Source of the DNA: Couchioplanes caeruleus
Lineage (GTDB): Bacteria > Actinomycetota > Actinomycetes > Mycobacteriales > Micromonosporaceae
Direction: 5' to 3'
Length of the DNA stretch: 64,000 bases
Assembly: GCF_023499255.1 (NCBI RefSeq)
Contig: NZ_CP092183.1
Span: forward strand, 7,746,501 to 7,810,500
The position numbers and the translations under genes were made by a program. Of this stretch, positions 8,346 to 16,008 are shown one piece after another (the first letter of the stretch is position 1; each line of letters starts with the position of its first letter). The notes beneath the pieces were generated by a model that saw only the letters and a program-made list of their open reading frames with translations, searched no databases and was not told the DNA's origin.

Positions 8346-9143
8346 TCAGGCGCGAACGACGATCGGTGCGGAATCCCGCAAAGACCAGTCATGGCTTATG
8401 TCTGCGGCCGCGTGCAGGAGCAGCGGCAGATGATGGCCTGTCAACTTGTCGACACACGTCTCGGCGGCGTGCACGGTCACGTTCAGCGCCGCCACCACCC
8501 GGCCGTCGCCGTTGCGCACGCCGGTCGCGACGGACCGGATGCCCAGCGCGAGGTCCTGGTCGGCGAGCGCCCAGCCCTTGGCCCGGACCTCGCGCAGCGA
8601 GCGGTCCAGCTCGTCCCGCTGCGGCTGCCACCGCGCGTCGATCCCCGAGCGGGTGGGCTGCGCCAGGACCGCGTCCAGCTCGGCCGGGTCCAGGGCGGCG
8701 AGCAGCACCTTGCCCATGGAGGTGGCCGGCGCCGGGAAGCGGGTGCCGATGGAGACGGCGAGGGTCACGATCTTGGGTACGGCGACCCGCGCCACGTACA
8801 CGATGTCCGAGCCGTCGAGCTGGGCCATCGACGTCGACTCGCCGGTCTGCGCGACGAGCCGTTCCATGTGCGGGCGGGCCACGTCCCACATGTCGAGGCT
8901 GTGCACGTACGCCATGCCGAGCTCGAGGACGCGCGGGGTGAGGGCGTACCCGCGCTCCTCGCCGCGCACGTACCCGAGCTCGGCGAGGGTCAGCAGGATC
9001 CGGCGGACCGTGGGCCGGGCCAGCCCGGTGTCGGCGGCGATCTCACTGAGCGTCGACACCCGGCGGCCCGGCCGGAAGCTGCGCAGCACGTCCAGCCCGC
9101 GGGCGAGGGCCTCGATGAAATCGGGTCCGGCTTCGCGCGGCAC
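8346..9143 (-). CDS. IclR-family transcriptional regulator
   Basis: The 265-aa protein is given a GTG start at 9143, placed by a GGGAGG ribosome site; there is no upstream in-frame ATG before the conserved part. The N-terminal winged helix (STLSEIAADTGLARPTVRRILLTLAELGYV) is followed by an IclR effector-binding domain ending in GVRNGDGRVVAALNVTVHAAE. The family binds small aromatic or carboxylic effectors and often controls adjacent catabolic operons, as PcaU/PobR do. Here the neighbour genes are an amidohydrolase (same strand, 38 nt away) and a divergent dioxygenase operon, with two near-identical palindromes between them. It is therefore the likely local regulator. Confidence 0.93.
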   Translation of the reverse strand: MPREAGPDFIEALARGLDVLRSFRPGRRVSTLSEIAADTGLARPTVRRILLTLAELGYVRGEERGYALTPRVLELGMAYVHSLDMWDVARPHMERLVAQTGESTSMAQLDGSDIVYVARVAVPKIVTLAVSIGTRFPAPATSMGKVLLAALDPAELDAVLAQPTRSGIDARWQPQRDELDRSLREVRAKGWALADQDLALGIRSVATGVRNGDGRVVAALNVTVHAAETCVDKLTGHHLPLLLHAAADISHDWSLRDSAPIVVRA

Positions 9144-9181
9144 TCGGGCCTCCCTGGGGATGCTGCTGCTGGTCAGAAGCG

Positions 9182-10612
9182 TCAATGCTTCCACTGCGCC
9201 GAGCCGGCGTCCCACTCGGTGTACGTGTACGGATTGTCCATCACCTTGGTCTCCGGGATGTCCGGGTTCATGCCCTTGAGCCACGCCTCCTCGCCCATCG
9301 TGGAGCGCAGATGCTCGATCGTGCGCTCCACGGCGGTACGGGCGGCGGCGAGGTCCACGCCGACCAGCCGGCCGTCGCGCTTGACGATCCGCCCGTTGAT
9401 CACGACGGTGTCGACGTCGCCGCGCTGCGCCTGGAACGCGACGTGGCCGTACGGGTGCAGGATCGGCGTCATGACCGGCGAGTGGTCGTTCTTGAGCAGC
9501 ACGACGTCGGCCTTCTTGCCGGGCTCGAGGCTGCCGACGACCGAGTCGAGCCCGAGCGCCTTGCTGCCGCCGCGGGTGGCCCAGTCGACGACCTGCTCGG
9601 CGCGAAGGTGCACGTGGGTCACCGTCTCGGCGCGGCCGTGCGCCGCCATGTGCTCGCGGGAGCGGTCGGCGCCGAGCGTCGTGCGCATGGCCGAGAACAG
9701 GTCGCCGCTCCACCACACGCTGGTGTCCATCGACAGCGAGACCGGGATGCCGTGGTCGCGCAGCGTCCAGGTGGGCGGATAGCCCTGGCCGGCACTCTGC
9801 TCGCTCTCGGTCGAGACGGACACCGAGCCGCCGGTCGCGGCGATGCGGTGGTACGAGTCGTGGGTCAGCGTCGCCGCGTGCACGTACACGGTCTGCGGGG
9901 TCATGAAGCCGTTCTCGTGCATGAGCCGGATGCCGTCGTCGTTCGTCGCGCCCCAGACGCCGGCGTGCGTGGTGACCGGTACGCCCAGTTCCCGCGCCAC
10001 CTCGAACGCCGCCTTCTCGGGGAACGACGGGTCGCCGGTGACGTCGAAGGCCATCTGGAAGCCGAGCATGTCGTCGCCGCCGGACATCCGCCTGTTGACG
10101 AAGTCGCGGAACTCGGTGCTGGTCGCCCACTCCCACGGGCCCTGCTGGATGTTGCCGTACGCGAGCACGAACCGCCCCGGCACCGCCTGCAGCGCGTCCA
10201 CGGCTGCGTCGGCGTGCTGCGGGGTCTGGAGTCCGTGCGACCAGTCGACGGTCGTGGTGACGCCGGCGTCGATGGCCTCGATGGCGGCGAGGAGGTTGCC
10301 CGCGTGCACGTCCTCGGGGCGGAACAGCTTGCCGGACTCGAGGTAGTACCAGACGAAGTACTGGGTGAGCGTCCAGTCGGCGCCGTACCCGCGCATCGCG
10401 GTCTGCCACATGTGCCGGTGGGTGTCGATCATGCCCGGCATGACGATGCCGCCGGACGCGTCGATCACGGTCGCCCCCTCGGGCGCGGTCAGGCCGGTGC
10501 CGACCTCCGCGATGCGCTCGCCGATCACGAGCACGTCGGCGCCGGTGAGCACGGTGTGCTGGTCGTCCATCGTCAAAACGGTGCCGTTGCGGAACAGAAC
10601 TGCCTCGGACAT
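9182..10612 (-). CDS. Amidohydrolase-family deaminase/hydrolase (chlorohydrolase-like)
   Basis: The 476-aa protein starts at ATG 10612 behind GGAGGG. It belongs to the cytosine-deaminase/TrzN-like branch of the amidohydrolase superfamily. It has the HxH metal motif MPGMIDTHRHMWQ near residue 65, a later metal His in VTTHAGVWG, MDTSVWWSGD toward the C-terminal part of the barrel, and the composite-sheet motif SLEPGKKADVVLL. The family hydrolyses amino, amide or halide groups on rings and guanidino compounds. Clustering with a ring-cleaving dioxygenase and CoA-transferase suggests it processes a substituted ring before cleavage, but the substrate is unknown. Its 5' region is shared with the divergent CoA-transferase operon. 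Confidence 0.9.
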   Translation of the reverse strand: MSEAVLFRNGTVLTMDDQHTVLTGADVLVIGERIAEVGTGLTAPEGATVIDASGGIVMPGMIDTHRHMWQTAMRGYGADWTLTQYFVWYYLESGKLFRPEDVHAGNLLAAIEAIDAGVTTTVDWSHGLQTPQHADAAVDALQAVPGRFVLAYGNIQQGPWEWATSTEFRDFVNRRMSGGDDMLGFQMAFDVTGDPSFPEKAAFEVARELGVPVTTHAGVWGATNDDGIRLMHENGFMTPQTVYVHAATLTHDSYHRIAATGGSVSVSTESEQSAGQGYPPTWTLRDHGIPVSLSMDTSVWWSGDLFSAMRTTLGADRSREHMAAHGRAETVTHVHLRAEQVVDWATRGGSKALGLDSVVGSLEPGKKADVVLLKNDHSPVMTPILHPYGHVAFQAQRGDVDTVVINGRIVKRDGRLVGVDLAAARTAVERTIEHLRSTMGEEAWLKGMNPDIPETKVMDNPYTYTEWDAGSAQWKH

Positions 10613-10630
10613 GGCCCTCCCTCGCTCCGG

Positions 10631-10644
10631 CGGACAGACGTCCG
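10631..10644. promoter_or_regulatory. Candidate operator 1 (IclR-type palindrome)
   Basis: CGGACAGACGTCCG lies in the divergent intergenic region, 18 nt upstream of the amidohydrolase start. It differs at three positions from operator candidate 2. Paired near-palindromes between divergent catabolic genes suggest a binding site for the adjacent IclR regulator. Confidence 0.5.
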
Positions 10645-10724
10645 TCTGGCGGCCAGTGTGTGACCAGCTCTTATGCCTGTCAAGGTTCCTCGTTGACATC
10701 CGTGGTGAGGCGGCAGCAAACTGA

Positions 10725-10738
10725 CGGACAGCTGTCCG
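10725..10738. promoter_or_regulatory. Candidate operator 2 (perfect palindrome)
   Basis: CGGACAGCTGTCCG is a perfect 14-bp palindrome 30 nt upstream of the CoA-transferase start. One half also reads as the GTCCGTCAG-type element seen elsewhere in the window. Confidence 0.55.
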
Positions 10739-10768
10739 CCACGCGGGCACAACCTCGAGAGGCGGCTC

Positions 10769-11893
10769 ATGGGCGCACTGGACGGACTGCTCGTCGCGGA
10801 CTTCTCCCGGATCCTCGCCGGGCCGTACGCGACGATGCTGCTGGCCGACCTCGGTGCCACGGTGGTCAAGGTGGAGGGTCCCGGCGGCGACGACACCCGG
10901 ACGTGGATGCCACCGGTCCGCGACGACGTGTCCACGTACTACCTGGGCATCAACCGCAACAAGCGCTCGATCGCCCTGGACCTCAAGAACCCGGAGGACC
11001 TCGAGGTCGCGCAGCGCCTGGCCGGGCGCGCGGACGTGATGATCGAGAACTTCCGGCCGGGCGGCCTCCAGCGCTTCGGGCTGGACTACGACACGGTCGC
11101 GGCCGCGAACCGCAAGATCGTGTACGCGTCGATCAGCGGCTTCGGCACCGGCGCCGGCGCGAACTACCCCGGCTACGACCTGATGGTGCAGGCGATCTCC
11201 GGCTTGATGAGCCTCACCGGGGACCCGGACGGGCCGCCGTACCGGGCCGGCATCTCAGTCTTCGACGTCATGGCCGGGCTGCACGCGAACATCGGCATCC
11301 TCGCCGCCCTGCACCATCGGGCGGCCTCCGGCGCCGGCCAGCACGTCGAGGTCAACCTGCTGTCCTCCGCGCTGTCCGGGCTGGTCAACCACTCCAGCGG
11401 CTACGTCGCGGGCGGCACGGTCCCGTTCCGGATGGGCAACGCGCACCCGAGCCTGTTCCCGTACGAGCCGCTGCCGACCTCGGACGGCGAGCTGATCGTC
11501 ATCGCGGGCAACGACGGGCAGTTCCGCAAGCTGTGCCAGGTGCTCGACCTGCCCGAGCTTCCTGACGACCCGCGCTTCGGACGCAACCAGGATCGCACCG
11601 CCAACCGAGAACAGCTGCGCCCGATCCTCGTCGAGCGGCTCACCAAGCGCACCAAGGACGAGTGGTTCCGCGACCTGCTCGCCGCCGGGGTGCCCTGCGC
11701 CCCGATCAACACGATCGACGGCGGCGTCGCGCTGGCCGGGGAGCTCGGCCTGGACCCGGTGGTCGTCACCGGCGACGTGCCGGGCGTGCGCAACCCGATC
11801 ACGTTCTCGGACACCCCGGCGGGCTACCGACTGCCGCCGCCCGGCCTGGACGAACACGGTGAGGAGATCCGCGCGTGGCTGATGCAGGACTGA
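10769..11893 (+). CDS. Class III CoA-transferase (CaiB/BaiF family)
   Basis: The 374-aa protein opens with LDGLLVADFSRILAGPYATMLLADLGATVVKVEGPGGDDTR, the CoA-binding opening of family III CoA-transferases. The expected catalytic Asp lies in the NYPGYDLMVQAISGLM segment near residue 136, followed by the conserved GDPDGPPYRAGISVFD. These enzymes move CoA between carboxylic acids. It begins a four-gene plus-strand operon with a citryl-CoA-lyase-like protein and a two-subunit extradiol dioxygenase. The next start (11875) lies inside this gene, indicating coupled translation. It likely activates a product of ring cleavage to a CoA thioester. Confidence 0.93.
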   Translation: MGALDGLLVADFSRILAGPYATMLLADLGATVVKVEGPGGDDTRTWMPPVRDDVSTYYLGINRNKRSIALDLKNPEDLEVAQRLAGRADVMIENFRPGGLQRFGLDYDTVAAANRKIVYASISGFGTGAGANYPGYDLMVQAISGLMSLTGDPDGPPYRAGISVFDVMAGLHANIGILAALHHRAASGAGQHVEVNLLSSALSGLVNHSSGYVAGGTVPFRMGNAHPSLFPYEPLPTSDGELIVIAGNDGQFRKLCQVLDLPELPDDPRFGRNQDRTANREQLRPILVERLTKRTKDEWFRDLLAAGVPCAPINTIDGGVALAGELGLDPVVVTGDVPGVRNPITFSDTPAGYRLPPPGLDEHGEEIRAWLMQD

Positions 11894-12648
11894 ACTTCCC
11901 GACCTCGATCGGTACGTCCGACGAGACGCAGATCCGGCTGCTGGGCCAGGACCTCGCGGCCGACCTCATGGGCAAGGTCGGGTTCGGCGAGCTGGCGTAC
12001 TGGCTGGTCGCCGGCCGGCGCCCCACGCCCGGCGAGACTCGGGTGTTCGAGGCGGTGCTCGTCGCGCTCGCCGACCACGGCTTCACCCCGACGGCGATCG
12101 CGGCGCGGCTGACGTACCTGAGCGCCCCGGAGTCCCTGCAGGGCGCGCTCGCCGCGGGCCTGCTCGGCGGCGGCAGCCGGTTCCTCGGTGTGACCGAGGA
12201 CTGTGGACGGTTCCTGGCCGGCACGCTCGCGGAGGCCGGGCCCGAGCCGGACTACGACGCCGTCGCGCTGGAGGCGGTACGCAAGGCCCGCGCGGCGAAG
12301 AAGTTCGTCCCGGGACTCGGTCACCCCGTTCACAAGCAGCAGGATCCGCGCACGCCGGTGCTCATGGCGATCGCCGACGAAGAGGGGCTCAAGGGCCCGC
12401 ACCTGCGGTTGTTCGAGGCGATCGGGCGCGTACACCCGCAGGTCCTGAACCGGACCCTGCCGTTGAACGGCGCCGGGGTGTGCGGGGCGGCCCTGGCCGA
12501 CCTCGGCCTGCCGGTCGACCTGCTGCGGGGCTTCGCGCTGCTGGCCCGGGCCGCCGGCCTGCTCGGCCACCTGGCCGAGGAGCGGCGCCGGCCGCTCGGC
12601 ATGGACATCTACCTGACGGTCGACCGCAACGCGGTCTACGAGGACTGA
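11875..12648 (+). CDS. Citryl-CoA-lyase / citrate-synthase-like protein
   Basis: The 257-aa protein starts at GTG 11875, overlapping the CoA-transferase by 19 nt. It is a short member of the citrate synthase superfamily: it keeps the citrate-synthase-type active-site region KKFVPGLGHPVHKQQDPR near residue 143 and the tail PLGMDIYLTVDRNAVYED, but lacks the large N-terminal domain. Proteins of this size are annotated as citryl-CoA lyases, which cleave a (3S)-citryl-CoA-like thioester to acetyl-CoA and a keto acid. Next to a CoA-transferase, the plausible role is C-C cleavage of the CoA-activated dioxygenase product. Confidence 0.85.
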   Translation: MADAGLNFPTSIGTSDETQIRLLGQDLAADLMGKVGFGELAYWLVAGRRPTPGETRVFEAVLVALADHGFTPTAIAARLTYLSAPESLQGALAAGLLGGGSRFLGVTEDCGRFLAGTLAEAGPEPDYDAVALEAVRKARAAKKFVPGLGHPVHKQQDPRTPVLMAIADEEGLKGPHLRLFEAIGRVHPQVLNRTLPLNGAGVCGAALADLGLPVDLLRGFALLARAAGLLGHLAEERRRPLGMDIYLTVDRNAVYED

Positions 12649-12659
12649 GAGGGGTCGCC

Positions 12660-13523
12660 ATGGCTGAGGTCGTCGCGGTCATCGCCTCCACCCACCATCC
12701 CTTCTACTACCGGGCCAGCACGGCCACCGGTGAGGACCGGCCGCCGTTCGCCGACGAGTGGGTACGCAAGATCACCGCCTTCCGCGAGACGCTCACGAAG
12801 GCGAACCCGGACGTGCTGGTGATGGTCGGCTCCGACCACTTCCACCAGCTGTGGCTCGACAACATGCCGCAGTTCCTCGTCGGCAAGGCGCCCTTCTACG
12901 ACGCCAACTGGTACAACGAGGAACGCGAGTTCGGCCTGCCACGGATGCTGCTCAAGGGTCAGGAGGACCTGTCCGCGCACATCCTGCGCGCCGGCCTCGA
13001 CGAGGGCTTCGACCTGGCGTTCAGCAACGAGCTGCGGATCGACCACAGCGTCACGTGCCCGATCATCACGCTGCGGCCCGAGGCCGACCTGCCGATCGTG
13101 CCGATCTACACCAACATCTTCGCGCCGCCGCTGCCGCAGCCGAAGCGCTTCGTCCAGCTCGGCCGGGCGATCCGGGAGATCGTCGAGAGCTGGCCCAGCC
13201 ACCTGCGCGTCGCGATCATCGGCACCGGCCACCTGTCGCTGGAGCTCGGCGGCCCGCGCCAGTTCGGCCCGCACGGCCCCGACCCGGAGTTCGACCGGAA
13301 GGCCGTCGAGTGGATCGCCACCGGCGACCTGGACCGCTGCCTGGCCGAGGTCACGCTGGACAGCCTGCACTCCCCCGGCAACGCCACCCACGGCTTCATG
13401 GACTTCATGCTGATGATGGGCGTCGCCGGCGCCGGCCAGAAGGCCGACCACGTGGACAGCCTCGACCTGTTCCACACCATGGAGGCCTACTTCACCTGGT
13501 ACCCGAACGGAGCGCCGCGATGA
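12660..13523 (+). CDS. Class III extradiol dioxygenase, catalytic (LigB-type) subunit
   Basis: The 287-aa protein has the LigB fold: metal-ligand His residues in STHHPFYY near residue 12, the MVGSDHFHQL segment near residue 60, and the catalytic-type IIGTGHLSLELGGP near residue 185. These Fe(II) enzymes cleave catechol-type rings (protocatechuate, gallate) next to the hydroxyls. It is translationally coupled (ATGA) to the next gene, which encodes the small LigA-type subunit. The 11-nt gap from the lyase gene and common strand indicate one operon. The exact aromatic substrate is not evident. Confidence 0.9.
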   Translation: MAEVVAVIASTHHPFYYRASTATGEDRPPFADEWVRKITAFRETLTKANPDVLVMVGSDHFHQLWLDNMPQFLVGKAPFYDANWYNEEREFGLPRMLLKGQEDLSAHILRAGLDEGFDLAFSNELRIDHSVTCPIITLRPEADLPIVPIYTNIFAPPLPQPKRFVQLGRAIREIVESWPSHLRVAIIGTGHLSLELGGPRQFGPHGPDPEFDRKAVEWIATGDLDRCLAEVTLDSLHSPGNATHGFMDFMLMMGVAGAGQKADHVDSLDLFHTMEAYFTWYPNGAPR

Positions 13524-13879
13524 GCAAGTACCTCGTGGACAAGTTCCTGTTCACCATCGACCGCGACCCCGAGCTGGTCGAACGCTACCGGGAACAACCG
13601 CGCGAGACGGTGGAGTGGTGGGAGGTCGAACGCGCCAACGCCGTGCTCAACTGCCACGCCGGCGAGGCGTCCACCTGGCTGTGCTTCACCGACGAGGAAC
13701 GCGAGGCGCTGACCTCCCACGACCACGTCAAGCTGTTCGAGCTGGGCGCGCACCCGTTCCTGACACTCACCCTGTTCATCGCGATGTTCGAACGCGACCA
13801 CGGGCCGCTCGAATACCAGAAGGCGTACGGGGCCCGGCTCGCGCACTTCGACCTGCCGTACCCCGACATCGCGACGTGA
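13520..13879 (+). CDS. Extradiol dioxygenase small (LigA-type) subunit
   Basis: The 119-aa protein resembles the alpha subunit of protocatechuate 4,5-dioxygenase: an opening helical segment (LVDKFLFTIDRDPELVERYREQP), a middle TDEEREALTSHDH segment and LFELGAHPF. In LigAB the small subunit caps the active site of the catalytic subunit. Its ATG overlaps the stop of the LigB-type gene, as expected for a stoichiometric pair. It closes the operon. Confidence 0.88.
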   Translation: MSKYLVDKFLFTIDRDPELVERYREQPRETVEWWEVERANAVLNCHAGEASTWLCFTDEEREALTSHDHVKLFELGAHPFLTLTLFIAMFERDHGPLEYQKAYGARLAHFDLPYPDIAT

Positions 13880-13945
13880 TGCCGCCGGACGGTGGTCACC
13901 CCGTAGTACCCATCACCGATGGTGCTGTCGTACGTTCTAGAGACC

Positions 13946-14518
13946 ATGAGCGTGATCGATCTGGACCACCCTCCCGTCGCGACGCCGCCGCCGGCCCCCC
14001 GCCGCCCCACCCGCCGCCTGCTGACCGCCTTCGCCATCCTCACGACCGGCGCGGTGCTCGGCAGCGCAGCGACGGGCACCTATCTGCGGCAGCACGCCGA
14101 ACGCTCGCTCGACGACGAGATCTCGGTGCTGGTCCTGCCCGACACCGGCCCGCAGTCGAACGACGCCGGCATCGGCGGCGTGATCGTCCACGGCAAGGTC
14201 ACCGACGCCACGCTCTCCCGCCGGGTCACGCTCGTCAACGCCGGTCCGCTGCCGGTGAACGTGCTGAGCTTCAGCGTGGTCCGGCCGGGTCTGACCGTAC
14301 GGGCCGTCGAGAAGCATCGGTGGATCCGCCGGGGCGAGTCGGTGCAGGCCGACGCGGACGTGAAGATCATCTGCTCGGCCGGGCTCCCGATCGGGCTGCT
14401 GTCCGTGCGCCTGGCCCTCCGCACGGACGACGACCAGGAGCGGACCGCGACCGCCGTGCTGGACGCCTCGCAGTGGAACGACCAGGCCCGGGCCGCCTGC
14501 ACCGGCAACCTGTCATAG
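13946..14518 (+). CDS. Membrane-anchored hypothetical protein
   Basis: The 190-aa protein has a short proline-rich cytoplasmic N-terminus, one TM segment at about residues 26-46 (LLTAFAILTTGAVLGSAATG), and an extracytoplasmic domain of predicted beta strands. I do not recognise the family; similar single-pass proteins of unknown role are common in Micromonosporaceae. A TACGTT box 10 nt before ATG 13946 could be a promoter -10 for a nearly leaderless mRNA. It converges on the LysR gene, overlapping its end by 6 nt. Confidence 0.65.
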   Translation: MSVIDLDHPPVATPPPAPRRPTRRLLTAFAILTTGAVLGSAATGTYLRQHAERSLDDEISVLVLPDTGPQSNDAGIGGVIVHGKVTDATLSRRVTLVNAGPLPVNVLSFSVVRPGLTVRAVEKHRWIRRGESVQADADVKIICSAGLPIGLLSVRLALRTDDDQERTATAVLDASQWNDQARAACTGNLS

Positions 14519-15382
14519 CCCCGCCGCGGTGCAATGCGGAAGCAGGGCGCGCAGCACCGTGCTGTCCTCCCGGCGCCACACCAGCGCGAGCAGCGCCGGA
14601 ATGTCGACGTCCGCGACCGGCACGGCGGTCAGCTTCGCATCCTCGGCCATCGTCGCGCTGAGCACGGCGACCCCGAGCCCGCGGGTGGCCAGGTCCATGA
14701 CGGTGCCCGGCGCCGTCGCCTGCAGCGCCACGTTCACCCGCAGCCCCGCCGCCGCGCACGCCTGATCGAGCACGGCACGCACGCCGGTCCCCACCGGCAG
14801 ACAGATCAACGGGTACGCGCCGAGCCGCCGCAGGCTGACGTCCTCCTTGCCCGCCAGCGGATGATCCTCGGGAACCAGGGCGACGAGGCCCTCGCTGACG
14901 ATCGTCCGGTACGCGAGATCCCCCGGCGTGCTGCCCGCCGCCCCCACGAGCGCGATGTCGATCCGCCCGGCACGGACGTCCTCGACGAGCACATCGGAGT
15001 TGCCCTCGCTGAGTGTCACCTCGATGCGCGGATGGGCCCGGTGAAAGGCGGCCAGCGCGTCGAACAGCGGCGTCACGGTGCAGGCGGTCACCATGCCGAG
15101 CCGGAGACGGCCGCGTACCAGCCCTTTCACCTGATCGATCGCCGTCTGTGCGGCGGCGGCCGCGGCGAGGGCCGCCCGCGCGTGGGGCAGGGCTGCGACG
15201 CCGGCGTCGGTGAGCCGTACGATGCGCGAGGACCGGTCGAAGAGCTCGGCACCGACCTCGCGCTCGAACTGCCTGATCTGCGCGCTCACCCCGGACTGGG
15301 TGATGTGCACGCGCTCCGCGGCCTTGGTGAAGTTGGCCTCCTCGGCCACGGCGACGAAATACTCGAGCTGCCGCAAATCCAT
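14513..15382 (-). CDS. LysR-family transcriptional regulator
   Basis: The 289-aa protein is of standard length. The N-terminal winged helix has MDLRQLEYFVAVAEEANFTKAAERVHITQSGVSAQIRQFEREVG, followed by a LysR substrate domain with the usual RLRLGMVTA and LVALVPEDHPLA strands. The family binds a small co-inducer and usually regulates a divergent gene. Here the divergent neighbour is the NTF2-like protein at 15453, 70 nt away, its likely target. Confidence 0.94.
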   Translation of the reverse strand: MDLRQLEYFVAVAEEANFTKAAERVHITQSGVSAQIRQFEREVGAELFDRSSRIVRLTDAGVAALPHARAALAAAAAAQTAIDQVKGLVRGRLRLGMVTACTVTPLFDALAAFHRAHPRIEVTLSEGNSDVLVEDVRAGRIDIALVGAAGSTPGDLAYRTIVSEGLVALVPEDHPLAGKEDVSLRRLGAYPLICLPVGTGVRAVLDQACAAAGLRVNVALQATAPGTVMDLATRGLGVAVLSATMAEDAKLTAVPVADVDIPALLALVWRREDSTVLRALLPHCTAAGL

Positions 15383-15452
15383 GACTGCGAATCATACCTC
15401 GGGCAACAACTATTTGTTGGACTTGTCACCGGTGTGGCGTGAGGCTGGAGGC

Positions 15453-15815
15453 ATGACCGACCGAGAGAAAGCCCTTCACCCCGAGGACCTCACGCGCCTG
15501 TTCGTCGAACGCGCCAACGCCAAGGACGCGGAAGGACTGTCGCTGCTGTACGAGGAGGACGCCGTGATGGCGTACCCACCGGGCCGGCAGATCGTGGGCC
15601 GGGAGGCCATCCGCAAGCTGTGGGAGGAGGCGCTGCCGCACATGCCGGCGTTCGAACCGGAAGAGCCTCTGCCGACGCTGATCAGCGGGGACCTGGCGCT
15701 GACCTCGACGCCGCCGAAGGACGGGTCGGGAGCGCGGGCACAGGTCGTACGCCGCCAACCCGACGGCAGCTGGCTCCGGGTTCTCGACCAGCCCGAGTTC
15801 ACCCCGCCCCGCTAG
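15453..15815 (+). CDS. NTF2-like / SnoaL-type small protein
   Basis: The 120-aa protein shows the NTF2-like cone fold sequence pattern: an N-terminal helix (LTRLFVERANAKDAEGLSLLY), the EEDAVMAYPPGRQIVGREAIRKLWEEAL core, and C-terminal strands with VVRRQPDGSWLRVLDQP. Such DUF4440/SnoaL-like proteins include isomerases, hydrolases and ligand-binding proteins; the role here is unknown. It is divergent from the LysR gene, and its last 17 nt overlap the convergent small gene at 15799. Confidence 0.85.
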   Translation: MTDREKALHPEDLTRLFVERANAKDAEGLSLLYEEDAVMAYPPGRQIVGREAIRKLWEEALPHMPAFEPEEPLPTLISGDLALTSTPPKDGSGARAQVVRRQPDGSWLRVLDQPEFTPPR

Positions 15816-15990
15816 ACCTGTCCCCGCGGGGACCGGGCGGCCCGGACCTCAGCTCGCTGATCCGGCGCAGCCGCCGGACGAGGTCGGCGGTCACCTCGCC
15901 GGCTTCGGCACCGTCCTCGATCCGGGCGGCCACCGCCGCGCGCAGCTCGCGTTCGAGCAGGTGGTGCAGCTGTTCGTCGGACGTGTGCAT
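15799..15990 (-). CDS. Small helical protein, partner of sigma-like protein 1
   Basis: The 63-aa protein starts at ATG 15990 behind GGAGG. The helix LLERELRAAVAARIEDGAEAG resembles LLEEELRAAYRSALERGARPA of the small gene at 30161. Both sit beside a gene of the sigma-like paralogue family. It may bind or regulate that protein, but no function is established. It is the last gene of a five-gene minus-strand run starting at 22858. Confidence 0.6.
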   Translation of the reverse strand: MHTSDEQLHHLLERELRAAVAARIEDGAEAGEVTADLVRRLRRISELRSGPPGPRGDRSSGAG

Positions 15991-16008
15991 GAGGGACCTC
16001 CGGCGCTC

